DNA of 64,000 nt, taken from the NCBI RefSeq assembly GCF_003605435.1, contig NZ_QXQB01000005.1, positions 62,001 through 126,000 of the forward strand, written 5' to 3'. The notes under the pieces were generated by a model. It saw nothing but the letters and a program-made list of their open reading frames with translations. It had not been told where the DNA came from and made no database searches. The position numbers and the translations under genes were made by a program. The DNA is from Paenibacillus pinisoli. GTDB taxonomy: Bacteria; Bacillota; Bacilli; Paenibacillales; Paenibacillaceae. Positions 9,152 to 17,805 of this stretch are shown piece after piece (position 1 is the first letter of the stretch; each line of letters starts with the position of its first letter).

Positions 9152-10573
9152 ATGAATGCATCGATATCAAAAAAAGAAAGCAGACAACTTATATTTGCTC
9201 TCCTGGCTATCATTCCAGGCATGATGATGGTTATGATCAATAGTACAGCTATGAATGTGGCTATTCCAAGTTTGAGTGACAGCTTTAATGTATCCTTTGG
9301 AACTCTTCAATGGATCATTACTGGTTACATGCTAGCCATGTCAGTGACTATACCATTAGCGGGTTGGTTTTCGGATAGATTTGGTTCTGGGAAAGCCTTT
9401 CTTTATACTGTTATATTGTTCATTTTAGGATCGTTATTATGTGCTATGGCTCAGGATATTCATCAATTAATTATCTTTAGAATTGTTCAAGGTTTAGGGG
9501 GCGGCATGATCCAACCTATGGGTATGGCGATGATTTTTCGTTTGGCGCCAGCCGATCGAAAAGGTCAAGTGATGGGGATGTTAGGTATACCCATGTTAAT
9601 AGCACCGGCCTCAGGTCCCATACTTTCCGGATGGTTGCTTGAATTCATCAGTTGGCATTGGATTTTCTTGATTAACCTTCCTGTAGGCCTCATCACCATT
9701 GGGCTGAACCTGCGTTTTCTTTTAAAGAAAGATTCGGTACAGAAGATCAAAACAAACAGCAAAAGCTTAGATGTTGTAGGACTTTTCCTAGCTCCAATAT
9801 CATTTGTATTACTGGCGTTAAGCATTAATTTGAATTTGGATGCCTGGATTATGTGGGGAATGGGATTAATAGGCATTGTTCTGTTAGTATGGCTATGGTT
9901 TCATGAAACGAATCATCCTAATCCTTTGATAGAGCTCCGTGCATTCCGAGAAACTCGTTTCAGAAGAGGGATGTTTGTGAGTTGGATACAATACCTTGCG
10001 TTGAACGGCTCCTTTGTATTTATTCCGCAATATTTACAACAGTTTAAAGGGTATAGTCCTCTCGATGCTGGAATTGTCATGAGCATGCTGGCAGTAACTT
10101 CAGGTCTGCTCATGCCGATTGGAGGGAAGTTGTTCGACCGTATTGGAATTCGACTACTCGCAAGCTCGGGATTGGGAATCATAGGGGTGGCTCTAATTAT
10201 CCTGTCGCAAGTTTCTGCTGAGGCAAATGGTTTATACATTGGAGGCATCGTAGGATTACTTGGCATCGGAATGGGGCTATGTATGATGTCGTTGAACACG
10301 TATATTTTACAATCGGCTCCATCTGAATCGGTCAATCGAGTCACCCCATTAACATCAGCCAGCGCTAACTTTATTATTCCTCTCTCGATTGCTGGCTTGG
10401 GGCAATTTTTTGCCCTCCGCTCAAGAATATCAGACGTAGACAATATATCTCCCTATGCTGATACATTCTTGTTAGCCGCTTGTGTTGCTTTAGGCGGGGC
10501 ATTCTTCAGTCTGCTGCTTCAGCCAAACATAAAAAATAAAGAAAGTAGCCGTTCGTTGGAGAAAAGCAGTTGA
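9152..10573 (+). CDS. MFS multidrug exporter, DHA2 (EmrB/QacA) family
   Basis: 473 residues from ATG 9152, chosen because GGGGGAAG lies just upstream. The earlier in-frame ATG at 9116 sits inside an operator half-site and has no ribosome-binding site. About 14 membrane segments are predicted, as usual for DHA2. Signatures: MNVAIPSLSDSFNVS in helix 1, WIITGYMLAMSVTIPLAGWFSDRFG (motif A), RIVQGLGGGMIQPMGMAMIF, and GQVMGMLGIPMLIAPASGPILSGWLLE (motif C of drug:H+ antiporters). It should expel hydrophobic drugs using the proton gradient, under control of the adjacent TetR-type repressor. The substrate is unknown. Confidence 0.93.
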   Translation: MNASISKKESRQLIFALLAIIPGMMMVMINSTAMNVAIPSLSDSFNVSFGTLQWIITGYMLAMSVTIPLAGWFSDRFGSGKAFLYTVILFILGSLLCAMAQDIHQLIIFRIVQGLGGGMIQPMGMAMIFRLAPADRKGQVMGMLGIPMLIAPASGPILSGWLLEFISWHWIFLINLPVGLITIGLNLRFLLKKDSVQKIKTNSKSLDVVGLFLAPISFVLLALSINLNLDAWIMWGMGLIGIVLLVWLWFHETNHPNPLIELRAFRETRFRRGMFVSWIQYLALNGSFVFIPQYLQQFKGYSPLDAGIVMSMLAVTSGLLMPIGGKLFDRIGIRLLASSGLGIIGVALIILSQVSAEANGLYIGGIVGLLGIGMGLCMMSLNTYILQSAPSESVNRVTPLTSASANFIIPLSIAGLGQFFALRSRISDVDNISPYADTFLLAACVALGGAFFSLLLQPNIKNKESSRSLEKSS

Positions 10574-10653
10574 AGTATATGTAAGGACTTGGCATAAGAG
10601 AAGCACTTATTAAATTCATCGATTTTTTCATGAATAGTGGTTTAATCGTATCA

Positions 10654-10812
10654 TCAACGCATTGTAGCAAAACTAAATGTATGTTTGGTAAAATTCAGCT
10701 GGGTAGGGACGCCAGCTTTGACTACAATAGCGGGTTGACTGAACCCGTCTGAAGCAACATCCACTGAGATGACGATAACACCGCCTTTTTTCTGTAGTAT
10801 GTTGTTCTGTAT
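10654..10812 (-). pseudogene. Fragment of a cupredoxin-like domain
   Basis: On the minus strand a short frame reads GGVIVISVDVASDGFSQPAI then VVKAGVPTQLNFTKHTF before a stop at 10654. The pattern (strand, GFSP-like turn, VKAGxPxxLNFT strand) is what cupredoxin-like domains show at their start. No signal peptide, copper ligands or second half of the domain can be found in frame. I take it as a remnant in a decaying stretch. The match is short and could be chance. Confidence 0.35.
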
Positions 10813-11160
10813 GTTCTGAGAAAGCGGAAGAGACCTGATGATCTTGAAGCTGATCAAACAAAAATAGCCCGACATTAAAGAAGAGCAACCGAGGTGGGTG
10901 TAATCGAAATTGTTGCGCACAAAGACATCTATGGGAAGGAGAAAGAGGTTTTAGAAGAGTGGAAACGTTTAATAAAAACAAGCTTTACACTAGATGGTTC
11001 CGTTGGATAATGTAGAATTTGAAGGAGGGTTACATTTTTTGAATATGTACAGAAATATATGACAAACTCGTAAGCCACAAATTTCACTGGTTATTAAACG
11101 GGCAGCTTGTAATTGACTAAGCTAGCTGAGTATGAAAACGAATGATATCGTCATCAAAAA
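10813..11160. other. Intergenic stretch with no supportable gene
   Basis: No complete gene is visible. On the plus strand about 40 codons up to a stop near 11010 read EVGVIEIVAHKDIYGKEKEV and onward. This looks like the C-terminal end of some helical protein but has no start, so it is probably another gene remnant. Confidence 0.3.
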
Positions 11161-11169
11161 ATATAATTG

Positions 11170-11197
11170 TTGACTATTCCAATATATGTTTTATAAT
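11170..11197 (+). promoter_or_regulatory. Strong sigma-A promoter of the candidate small RNA
   Basis: TTGACT (11170-11175), 16-bp spacer, perfect TATAAT (11192-11197). Initiation is expected around 11204. No protein gene follows for almost 500 bp, but a structured region and a strong intrinsic terminator do. Confidence 0.6.
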
Positions 11198-11203
11198 AGT
11201 GTA

Positions 11204-11490
11204 AAATAGTTGAATGGTGGGATATGTGCAGTGATGATGATGATGATGATGGTGTTTCTGACGGAAATTAAAGGTTAATCTAACCTAATATTACATGAGC
11301 GTGACTGAAGCACTCTACTTAACTAGGTAGGGTAAGCTTTGACTTGTCGTCGTTCGTGTACTCCGTTATGAAATAAATCATCATCACTGCTTCCGTATGG
11401 AATGCTTTAGGACGGCGCAGCCGTTTCTTTTTAGGCATGTATACGGAATGAAAGCCGTGGGTGAACGATTGTTCATCCACGGCTTTTTCT
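11204..11490 (+). ncRNA. Candidate structured small RNA, about 285 nt, family not recognised
   Basis: The stretch starts behind a near-consensus promoter and ends in a strong terminator, with no plausible protein frame. GCAGTGATGATGAT (11228-11241) is perfectly complementary to ATCATCATCACTGC (11377-11390), enclosing about 135 nt that contain further hairpins such as AGGTTA-ATC-TAACCT. Directly next to it, TTCCGTAT (11391-11398) pairs with ATACGGAA (11441-11448), with an inner ACGGC-GCA-GCCGT hairpin. The terminator helix follows three bases later. The GAT/TGA triplet run at 11231-11250 forms part of the first helix. I compared it by eye with SRP RNA, 6S, tmRNA, RNase P and common riboswitch motifs and saw no match. 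It could instead be a long leader of the gene at 11675, but the internal terminator argues for a free RNA. Confidence 0.5.
11451..11490 (+). terminator. Intrinsic terminator of the candidate small RNA
   Basis: A 16-bp stem formed by AAAGCCGTGGGTGAAC and GTTCATCCACGGCTTT (one G-T pair) closes on the loop GATT and runs into TTTCTATTT. Confidence 0.85.
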
Positions 11491-11674
11491 ATTTCCATTT
11501 ACTATTTTTTTTCAATTGTACCCCCTTGAATGAATGGTTTCATACAAACATTCCAAAGAGCTGCATCTGCTAGAATGTGTCTGTCTAGGCCATAGATTTG
11601 GTATGAAGCCTTCCCAGCGTGTAAAAAAGATGTTAATGCGTGGAGAAAACTGAAAACCTTAAGGAGGAAGTAGA

Positions 11675-12613
11675 ATGAGACCTAATAAGCCAGATATATC
11701 TATTACAACTGTTCAAACTGTATTGCAAGAACACTGGGGGTGTCCTGCTCAGGAAGTATCCGCAGTTGTCGAAAATGGAAATTTTAGTACCGTCTATTAC
11801 TTTAAAATGAAAGGGTCTGAGTATGTCATTCTGTTTAATCAAGCCGAGGAGGGAGGCTACCTAAGGGAGCAATACATTGCTGAGTTACTCTCCTCTCAAG
11901 GCGTACGCTATCCAAAAATGCTAGGGCAAGGGACTGTGGGGAGTTATCGTTACTGCATTTCAGAGCGTATACCAGGTAATGTGTTGGCTGATTGTTTACC
12001 CGAACAGAAGGTTAATGTGCTTTCCGATTTGGTTCAATCGATTACTGTAATGAATCAAGTTCGATTGCCTGAAACAACAACCGGATTCGGGGCAGTGAGG
12101 GATGACGGCAACGGCGAATTCCCCTCATGGCTAGATTATATTCAGTCATTTTTTGCTGAAGATCAGACAGGGACCTTCTGGGAAAACTGGCACGATCTCT
12201 TTCATACCACTTGCTTGGAACGAGACGTCTTCGAAGAATGCTTCGGCCGGCTGCTAACGTTTAGCCAATACAATGCGCCGTACCGTTACTTTGTCCATAA
12301 CGATTGTCATGCTTGGAACATTCTATCAGATGGTAAAAGGATCACGGGCATTATCGATTCCAATCCATTATACGGAGATTTTCTCATTGATATAGCGACG
12401 ATTGAAGATGCTATACCAGGAAGAGATTTGGCAGAGGCATTCCGTATTCATGCCGTGCAGATAGGCAAACCGATTCACAACTTTGGAGCGAGACTGACCG
12501 GAGCCAGGTACTTCAAGGGTCTGGATGGCATGCGATTTTATGCCAAAATGGGCTATACGGATGCCTATGCCGAGCTCCGCGATAACCTGCTAGCCCTTCC
12601 AACGAAGTCTTGA
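11675..12613 (+). CDS. APH-family phosphotransferase
   Basis: 312 residues with the aminoglycoside/choline kinase fold. The catalytic loop is HNDCHAWNIL (about residues 209-218), giving the Brenner-type H-x-D-x4-N pattern, and the metal-binding segment is GIIDSNPLYGDFLIDIA. The N-terminal lobe has VSAVVENGNFSTVYYFKMKG in place of a glycine-rich loop. It transfers phosphate from ATP to a small hydroxylated molecule; aminoglycoside, macrolide, homoserine and choline are all possible and I cannot decide. AAGGAGGAAGTAGA precedes the start. It stands alone after the candidate small-RNA region. A resistance role is possible but not shown. Confidence 0.85.
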   Translation: MRPNKPDISITTVQTVLQEHWGCPAQEVSAVVENGNFSTVYYFKMKGSEYVILFNQAEEGGYLREQYIAELLSSQGVRYPKMLGQGTVGSYRYCISERIPGNVLADCLPEQKVNVLSDLVQSITVMNQVRLPETTTGFGAVRDDGNGEFPSWLDYIQSFFAEDQTGTFWENWHDLFHTTCLERDVFEECFGRLLTFSQYNAPYRYFVHNDCHAWNILSDGKRITGIIDSNPLYGDFLIDIATIEDAIPGRDLAEAFRIHAVQIGKPIHNFGARLTGARYFKGLDGMRFYAKMGYTDAYAELRDNLLALPTKS

Positions 12614-12737
12614 TAATGAAGTACTTGCACGAGAAATACGACCATAATTATGAAGACTTCGCAAGTGGTAGGGTACTGTACAATGCCCACGGCACAACTT
12701 CGTTTCCTGTCAGACTAGCCAGTGAAATCACTCACTA

Positions 12738-13235
12738 ATGGAGAAAAAAATACCTCTATTTATTGTAACTGGTTCGAGTGGTTCTGGAAAAACCTACGTT
12801 ATTAATGAGCTTCGAAAAATATTACCTGATTTTGATATCTTTGATATCGATAATCTCCGCGAAGTGGGTATTTCTGACGAGCAACAAATACGAGAGGTTT
12901 GGCTTAGGGTTGCGCGAAATACAGCTGAAAGTGGAAGGATGACATTAATATGTGGAGCAGCAATGACATGGGATATTGAAAAATGTGTTGACTATCCATA
13001 TTTTAAGCATGTATATTATTTGAATTTACATTGTAATGATGAAACCCGTGAGAAGCGATTACGTGAAAGAAATTGGCCAGAAGAAATGATTCAAGACTAT
13101 AAGGAATTTGCAAAATGGTTGATTGATAATGCAGATAAAGAATATAGCCCACAAATGCCTATTGTCGATACTACGATTGCCGACGTAGCTGATGTAGCAG
13201 CTCAAATTAAGGAATGGGTTCTACAATACACATGA
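12738..13235 (+). CDS. P-loop kinase-like NTPase
   Basis: 165 residues. A Walker A motif, GSSGSGKT, follows the first strand (residues 12-19, LFIVTGSSGSGKTYVINEL). DIFDIDNL resembles the acidic substrate-site segment of nucleotide kinase-like enzymes, and ETREKRLRERNWPEEMI resembles the lid with paired arginines. Length and pattern fit small AAA_18-type or adenylate-kinase-like NTPases. The substrate is unknown. No good Shine-Dalgarno sequence precedes the ATG, which makes the exact start less certain. A strong terminator lies just downstream. Confidence 0.75.
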   Translation: MEKKIPLFIVTGSSGSGKTYVINELRKILPDFDIFDIDNLREVGISDEQQIREVWLRVARNTAESGRMTLICGAAMTWDIEKCVDYPYFKHVYYLNLHCNDETREKRLRERNWPEEMIQDYKEFAKWLIDNADKEYSPQMPIVDTTIADVADVAAQIKEWVLQYT

Positions 13236-13257
13236 ACTTAATTCAATAGTTTCAGTA

Positions 13258-13297
13258 AAAGATGGACAGCTAGCCCGCAGCTGTCCATCTTTATTTT
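13258..13297 (+). terminator. Intrinsic terminator after the P-loop kinase gene
   Basis: A 14-bp perfect stem, AAAGATGGACAGCT with AGCTGTCCATCTTT, 7-nt loop, followed by ATTTTA. The remaining gap to 13582 shows no gene. Confidence 0.88.
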
Positions 13298-13582
13298 AAC
13301 TAATAATTGCCTCATCAAATTGATACAATAAAATGTGAGTGGGCAAGTAGGGAAATGACGGCATACGTCAACGAGCAAACCGCGATCTTGTCATTTATAG
13401 GAACGCATTCTTGACATCCGACAAGACCAAAACCAGTCGTGGTAAGGCTTTGAGTCTAATTGTATACATATGTACAAAATACGAGTTTTGTGAAAAAGTC
13501 TGAAGTGAAATTACGAAAATGAACTTTAGATCCTCATCTTAGAAATGTCTCCATGATGACTCGAGATTTGTGAACATGTAAA

Positions 13583-14188
13583 TTAATTTATCTCTTCCTT
13601 CTTCATATAGCGTTCTAATCTTGTTTTTACATCTTCCCATTCTGTATTAAGAATGCTGTACAAGTTTGAGTTACGCAAGTAACCATCTGGCATAATCATG
13701 TCTTGTCGCAGTACTCCTTCGAACTGCGCTCCAATTCTAAGAATAGCGCGAATGGATCGTTCATTTCTTGAATCAGTACGGAATTGAATACGTACTAAGT
13801 TTAATTTTTCAAAACCATGTTTCAGCAATAAGAATTTACACTCCGTATTAATTCGTGTTCGCCACACCTTAGGATCTAACCAAGTTCCACCTATTTCAAG
13901 TTTTCTATTTTGTAAAGATATTTCCATATAACTTGTACTACCAACAATCTCATTTGAGCTTTTATCAATTATTACAAATGGATATCTTAATCCTTGCTCT
14001 TTTGACATTATCCAATTCCTCATTGTCGTATGCAAGTCATCTTGGTTATTAATTATTGATGGACTGTACGTCCAAATATCGCTATGATAACTTGCCTTAA
14101 ATAATCCATCCAAATGCTCAAGTGACGCCGGTAATAGCCTGACTCGCTCACCTTCAAGAGATAAGTTATCTTTAAATAAAGTCACCAC
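13583..14188 (-). CDS. GNAT-family N-acetyltransferase, RimJ/RimL type
   Basis: 201 residues, starting at GTG 14188 behind GGAGAG. The order is that of the RimJ/RimL group (Acetyltransf_3): LEGERVRLLPASLEHLDGLF at the N-terminus, VIIDKSSNEIVGSTSYMEIS in the central strand, EIGGTWLDPKVWRTRINTEC, FEKLNLVRIQFRTDSRNERS, and IRAILRIGAQFEGVLRQDMI. It transfers an acetyl group from acetyl-CoA to an amine of a protein N-terminus or small molecule. It lies at the left edge of the AT-rich cluster but need not belong to it. A second member of the same family is at 50326-50979. Confidence 0.88.
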   Translation of the reverse strand: MVTLFKDNLSLEGERVRLLPASLEHLDGLFKASYHSDIWTYSPSIINNQDDLHTTMRNWIMSKEQGLRYPFVIIDKSSNEIVGSTSYMEISLQNRKLEIGGTWLDPKVWRTRINTECKFLLLKHGFEKLNLVRIQFRTDSRNERSIRAILRIGAQFEGVLRQDMIMPDGYLRNSNLYSILNTEWEDVKTRLERYMKKEEIN

Positions 14189-14407
14189 AATCTCTCCTCT
14201 CTGAGTTAAATAAACTGGATAAGAATAATAAGCCTACAAAGAAAATACTTTGTTGGGGCACGGGGAGAATTTCGCATTTTTCGATTTATGAGTAATATAT
14301 GGGGAAAATGGTTTTTTGTAAGAATCTTGATGCATTTAGTGTAAAACTTACAATGCATTACACAGATAACCAAACTTTTGTTCTTGAAAATTACTTTGTT
14401 ACAATAC

Positions 14408-15682
14408 TTATTGAACTTCGTCAGGATGAATCTGTGTGCCATGAAGTTTGTGCAAACAATCCATCATACATTGAATTTTCTCCTGATTATTCCCATAAAA
14501 CAAAATAAAAATGCGATAAATCGTTTTATTATCATCCGGTATAGTGTAGGATGCAAACGTGTAAATCAAAAAGTGATTAGATGTATCAGGTCTTAACCTT
14601 TGTTTCAACATTGTATAGACCTCATTGAATCTATACCTATGTTCAGATCCAAGATTAATAAAACTGCTTATCACATAGCTGTAATCATGAGATAAATAAT
14701 CTACCATCGGAAGAATATAGGTTACCTGAGTGAATCTAGCGTTGATTTCAATAATGGGGTATAATATATCATCTTCCCCAATGATCGAATCCACACCACA
14801 TAGACCGTTATATCCTAGGTCCCTTAAGATACTACCTAACCGTAGAATTTCATCACTATATTGCTGAATAATTCCCGAATCATGTCTCGGAGTGAAATTT
14901 GTGCCCAAATACATACCGTTAGCATCTATTTTTTGTTCAGTGATTGCTAATACGAGAACTTTTTCTCGATCAATCCATAATTGACAGTTTAAATTATTCC
15001 GAACTGGATGCCAGCCTTCCAATAAAAGCTCAAAAGAATGATTACGTCTTGAAATAAATCCTATAATCATTTCAAGAGACTTTTCGCTATCGATGACTTT
15101 AAGTCCCTTTCCTGAAGATCCGTATGGTATTTTAATAACCATATTCTTAAATCCCTGATCCCTTAAATTCTTATATGCACATCTTAATGCCTCACTGCTA
15201 TTGCAGAAGAACCCTTTAGTCACCTGAAATCCATGTGACTCGGCTAATCTTCTCGTCTCAAACTTGTTATTAATACGTTTTATCAAATTAATATCTGAGC
15301 CGAACAGTTTTATAGAGGATTTATCTGAATGATACGAGCTCAACTCCTCCGAAACAATGTATGGTATAAGCAAAGAAGGATCAGTGTCCTTAAAGGCAAT
15401 GCGATGTACATCCCCCCATGGCAGGATTTTGGGAATATTCACCCCCTCTTCAGACAAATAATCCATAAATTCTTCTTCAGGTTGATGACGAAAAAACAAA
15501 GTATCCTCTGGTTCTGCAATAAAAAGTAATTGTTGTTCTTGCTGTTTCACTAACTCCAATTGATGTAGATCATGTACTGAAGGAAAAAACGAATAATTGT
15601 TCCATTGTTGCTCTTGGTTAATATTGTAATACCAATATTTTCTTGTATGGTTCATACCAAATAATTGCTTCGGATTAATCAC
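14408..15682 (-). CDS. ATP-grasp ligase of the biosynthetic cluster (BtrJ/PGM1-like)
   Basis: 424 residues from GTG 15682, which follows GGTGATACAATA. No ATG fits better. The N-terminal 130 residues look like a pre-ATP-grasp domain. The ATP-grasp core shows VIKIPYGSSGKGLKVIDS (nucleotide loop, about residues 198-215), LLLEGWHPVRNNLNCQLWID and the metal-binding IIEINARFTQ (Glu-x-Asn). Such enzymes activate a carboxylate as acyl phosphate and join it to an amine or thiol. In butirosin biosynthesis BtrJ of this superfamily loads glutamate on a carrier protein, so a loading or peptide-bond role here is plausible given the carrier proteins nearby. It is separated from the main operon by the AraC gene. 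Confidence 0.82.
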   Translation of the reverse strand: MINPKQLFGMNHTRKYWYYNINQEQQWNNYSFFPSVHDLHQLELVKQQEQQLLFIAEPEDTLFFRHQPEEEFMDYLSEEGVNIPKILPWGDVHRIAFKDTDPSLLIPYIVSEELSSYHSDKSSIKLFGSDINLIKRINNKFETRRLAESHGFQVTKGFFCNSSEALRCAYKNLRDQGFKNMVIKIPYGSSGKGLKVIDSEKSLEMIIGFISRRNHSFELLLEGWHPVRNNLNCQLWIDREKVLVLAITEQKIDANGMYLGTNFTPRHDSGIIQQYSDEILRLGSILRDLGYNGLCGVDSIIGEDDILYPIIEINARFTQVTYILPMVDYLSHDYSYVISSFINLGSEHRYRFNEVYTMLKQRLRPDTSNHFLIYTFASYTIPDDNKTIYRIFILFYGNNQEKIQCMMDCLHKLHGTQIHPDEVQ

Positions 15683-15906
15683 TATTGTATCACCAATCTT
15701 TTGTGAATTATAAGTACACTAACACTCATTTGGATTGTTTATTCTTCCGAATCAACCTGTCAAGGGTTTTCAAAATATCTGAAATTAACTATAGTAAACT
15801 AACGCTTCTATAAACAGTTATTATTTATAACACATATTCGTAGTGTTCTGTAGCGTTAACCACTCATACGCAAACAATCATTTGTTCCTTAACTCAGGTG
15901 CTCTGT

Positions 15907-16671
15907 CTAGAAGAGTTGTTGATTCCTATACTCTGAAGGAGTTAGATTATAATATCTTTTGAAATAGGCGCTAAATTGTGAACTAGATATGTATCCGAGC
16001 TGATTAGCAATTTCAATAACAGGAATATTACTAGCGGTGAGAAGCTCCTTAGCTTTCTTCATTCTTAGATACTGCACATATCTCATAGGTGAAATACCAA
16101 ATACTTTGGAGTATGTATTACTCAAATAGATGTGGTTACAATGAATTAATTCCGCTAATTGGTGAAGAGACAATTGTTGTTCATAGTTTTTACGAATAAA
16201 GCGATGTATAAGGATTAATCTGGGATCAATTTTTCCAATGATCTCTTTTCCATGGGATGGGCTAGAGTTGTTACTAATTGTCGTTAAAACCATCGGAATC
16301 AAGATCGAGAGGCTTTGATATAGTTGTGAAGGGGACACGACATTGTCAAACAAATCAGTTATGTCTGAATATATATCACTACTTCTAGATCTTTCTTTTA
16401 AAATGAATGTTTTTTGTAAAGGAACATTAGGATTCAAACGAAAAATGACACCACGCACAGATGTTACTTGTGCACTCATATTAACCAATTTAAATCTCCT
16501 GCCGACTACAATATTACTAGATTCTAAAGCATCGCTATTTTGTCCCCACTTCACGACAAGGTTGCCCATACTTTCAAAATACGCGCAATCATCGTTTTTT
16601 TGACCCCATTGCAAAGTATGCCCTGGTGCAATTAATTCATTAATCTTTATGCAGCTGATGGTTAGTGTCAT
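15907..16671 (-). CDS. AraC-family transcriptional regulator of the cluster
   Basis: 254 residues from ATG 16671, chosen because AAGGATGG lies 5 nt upstream; a GTG five codons earlier lacks a good site. The N-terminal 150 residues contain beta-rich segments such as GHTLQWGQKNDD and GNLVVKWGQ, which may be a cupin-type sensor. The C-terminal 100 residues form the two helix-turn-helix units: LHQLAELIHCNHIYLSNTYS and VIEIANQLGYISSSQFSAYF, ending in YNLTPSEYRN. It sits in the middle of the biosynthetic genes in the same orientation and is the best candidate for their specific regulator. The signal is unknown. Confidence 0.88.
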   Translation of the reverse strand: MTLTISCIKINELIAPGHTLQWGQKNDDCAYFESMGNLVVKWGQNSDALESSNIVVGRRFKLVNMSAQVTSVRGVIFRLNPNVPLQKTFILKERSRSSDIYSDITDLFDNVVSPSQLYQSLSILIPMVLTTISNNSSPSHGKEIIGKIDPRLILIHRFIRKNYEQQLSLHQLAELIHCNHIYLSNTYSKVFGISPMRYVQYLRMKKAKELLTASNIPVIEIANQLGYISSSQFSAYFKRYYNLTPSEYRNQQLF

Positions 16672-16841
16672 ATTACCATCCTTCACTAGCTTTGCATCTA
16701 TGTTCTTTAAATCTTCACACTGTAATCGAATGACCTTGAACTATTCTTGAATAGCACATGTAAAAAATTAATAAATTACGTATATTATACCAAGTTTTGT
16801 GGCGTTTATCAACATCCTAATGATGAGGCACCACACGTTCT

Positions 16842-17804
16842 TTATTTCTGGGTATCGTTCAAATGCAAACATTTCTTTGCGAAAGCTAACTCAGCTGGTT
16901 CCACTCTTTTCTCAAGAAGGTCAAAACACGATGTAGGCAACCGATCATATTGATCAAGTTTGACAGACAATACATATGCAAAAGTGCTGACTTGGTTCCA
17001 TGGCTTTACAATGGTTTCATAAAACTCATTTATTAAACTAACGGTGTTCATTTTGCTGTCAATATAGCTCATCCACTTATGATAATTGACCCTAGCTCTT
17101 GCTGTTAGCCAGCATGAATAGACAAACTGATCCAAATACTCCCGAGACATAAATCGCTCTTTATAGTAAGAAGAGAATTTACTGATAGTTTGTTCTTCCC
17201 CTACTTTTTGTATAATTCTCTCACTATTGATGTTCATTATTATTTCATTACCCAAAGATGTCTGTGGACCGATTTTATTTAATAGGTAATAGCTCTTTCT
17301 TTTTGTTGTTTGAAGTTTCTCAATTGCCTCGATCAGCACAGTAAGAGATATTTCTTTCTTCTGACGGTGTATTGTTCCCCATGGAGTTAAGTTCTGAAAA
17401 GCGTCGATAATTGCGATCTTTTTTGTTGCAGAGTTTATTCCGGCAATAATTATCGTATGCTCGTGATGCTCTCTTGAATAATAATGAAGCCAGGGCATAT
17501 AAAAGGCATCGCCAAATACAATTAACGGATTTCCTTGTGCTAGAAGATCGGTAATCGTACTAATGTAATCCCCTTCTCTAAATTTTTTCTCAGTTAATTC
17601 GAATCCTGCATAAGATATTCTTTCTGGGAGTGCAAGGTAATCTAATTTAGGCACAATTGGCGTCACAGCCGTTTCATCTGCTATAAAATCAAAGTACCAA
17701 GTAGAAGCAAAAATATGATCGGCATTTAGAATTCCACCATGATGTAGAAGCACTGCAATATTATCGTGTATGCAGTCCAAGTTGCTTGTGTCAACGCCAT
17801 CCAT
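16842..17804 (-). CDS. BtrH-type papain-fold acyltransferase, copy 1
   Basis: 320 residues from ATG 17804, behind GGAGATTAGC and overlapping nothing; the upstream stop is at 17806. The N-terminal domain matches the BtrH_N pattern: Cys11 in DCIHDNIAVLLHHGG, the GNPLIVFGDAFYMPWLHYYS segment, His116 in EHTIIIAGI and Asp134 in AIIDAF, a plausible Cys-His-Asp triad. The C-terminal half, with HKWMSYID and IVKPWNQVSTFAYVLS, is shared with copy 2 at 22229. In butirosin biosynthesis BtrH moves the finished acyl chain from its carrier protein to the acceptor amine. The same role is inferred here, with unknown acceptor. Confidence 0.8.
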   Translation of the reverse strand: MDGVDTSNLDCIHDNIAVLLHHGGILNADHIFASTWYFDFIADETAVTPIVPKLDYLALPERISYAGFELTEKKFREGDYISTITDLLAQGNPLIVFGDAFYMPWLHYYSREHHEHTIIIAGINSATKKIAIIDAFQNLTPWGTIHRQKKEISLTVLIEAIEKLQTTKRKSYYLLNKIGPQTSLGNEIIMNINSERIIQKVGEEQTISKFSSYYKERFMSREYLDQFVYSCWLTARARVNYHKWMSYIDSKMNTVSLINEFYETIVKPWNQVSTFAYVLSVKLDQYDRLPTSCFDLLEKRVEPAELAFAKKCLHLNDTQK

Positions 17805-17805
17805 G

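Noticed and set aside
11204..11490. Identification of the structured RNA as SRP RNA, 6S RNA or a retron msr-msd
   Set aside because: The SRP GNAR/GGAAG helix 8 signature is absent, the fold is not a single long rod as in 6S, and no reverse transcriptase gene is nearby.
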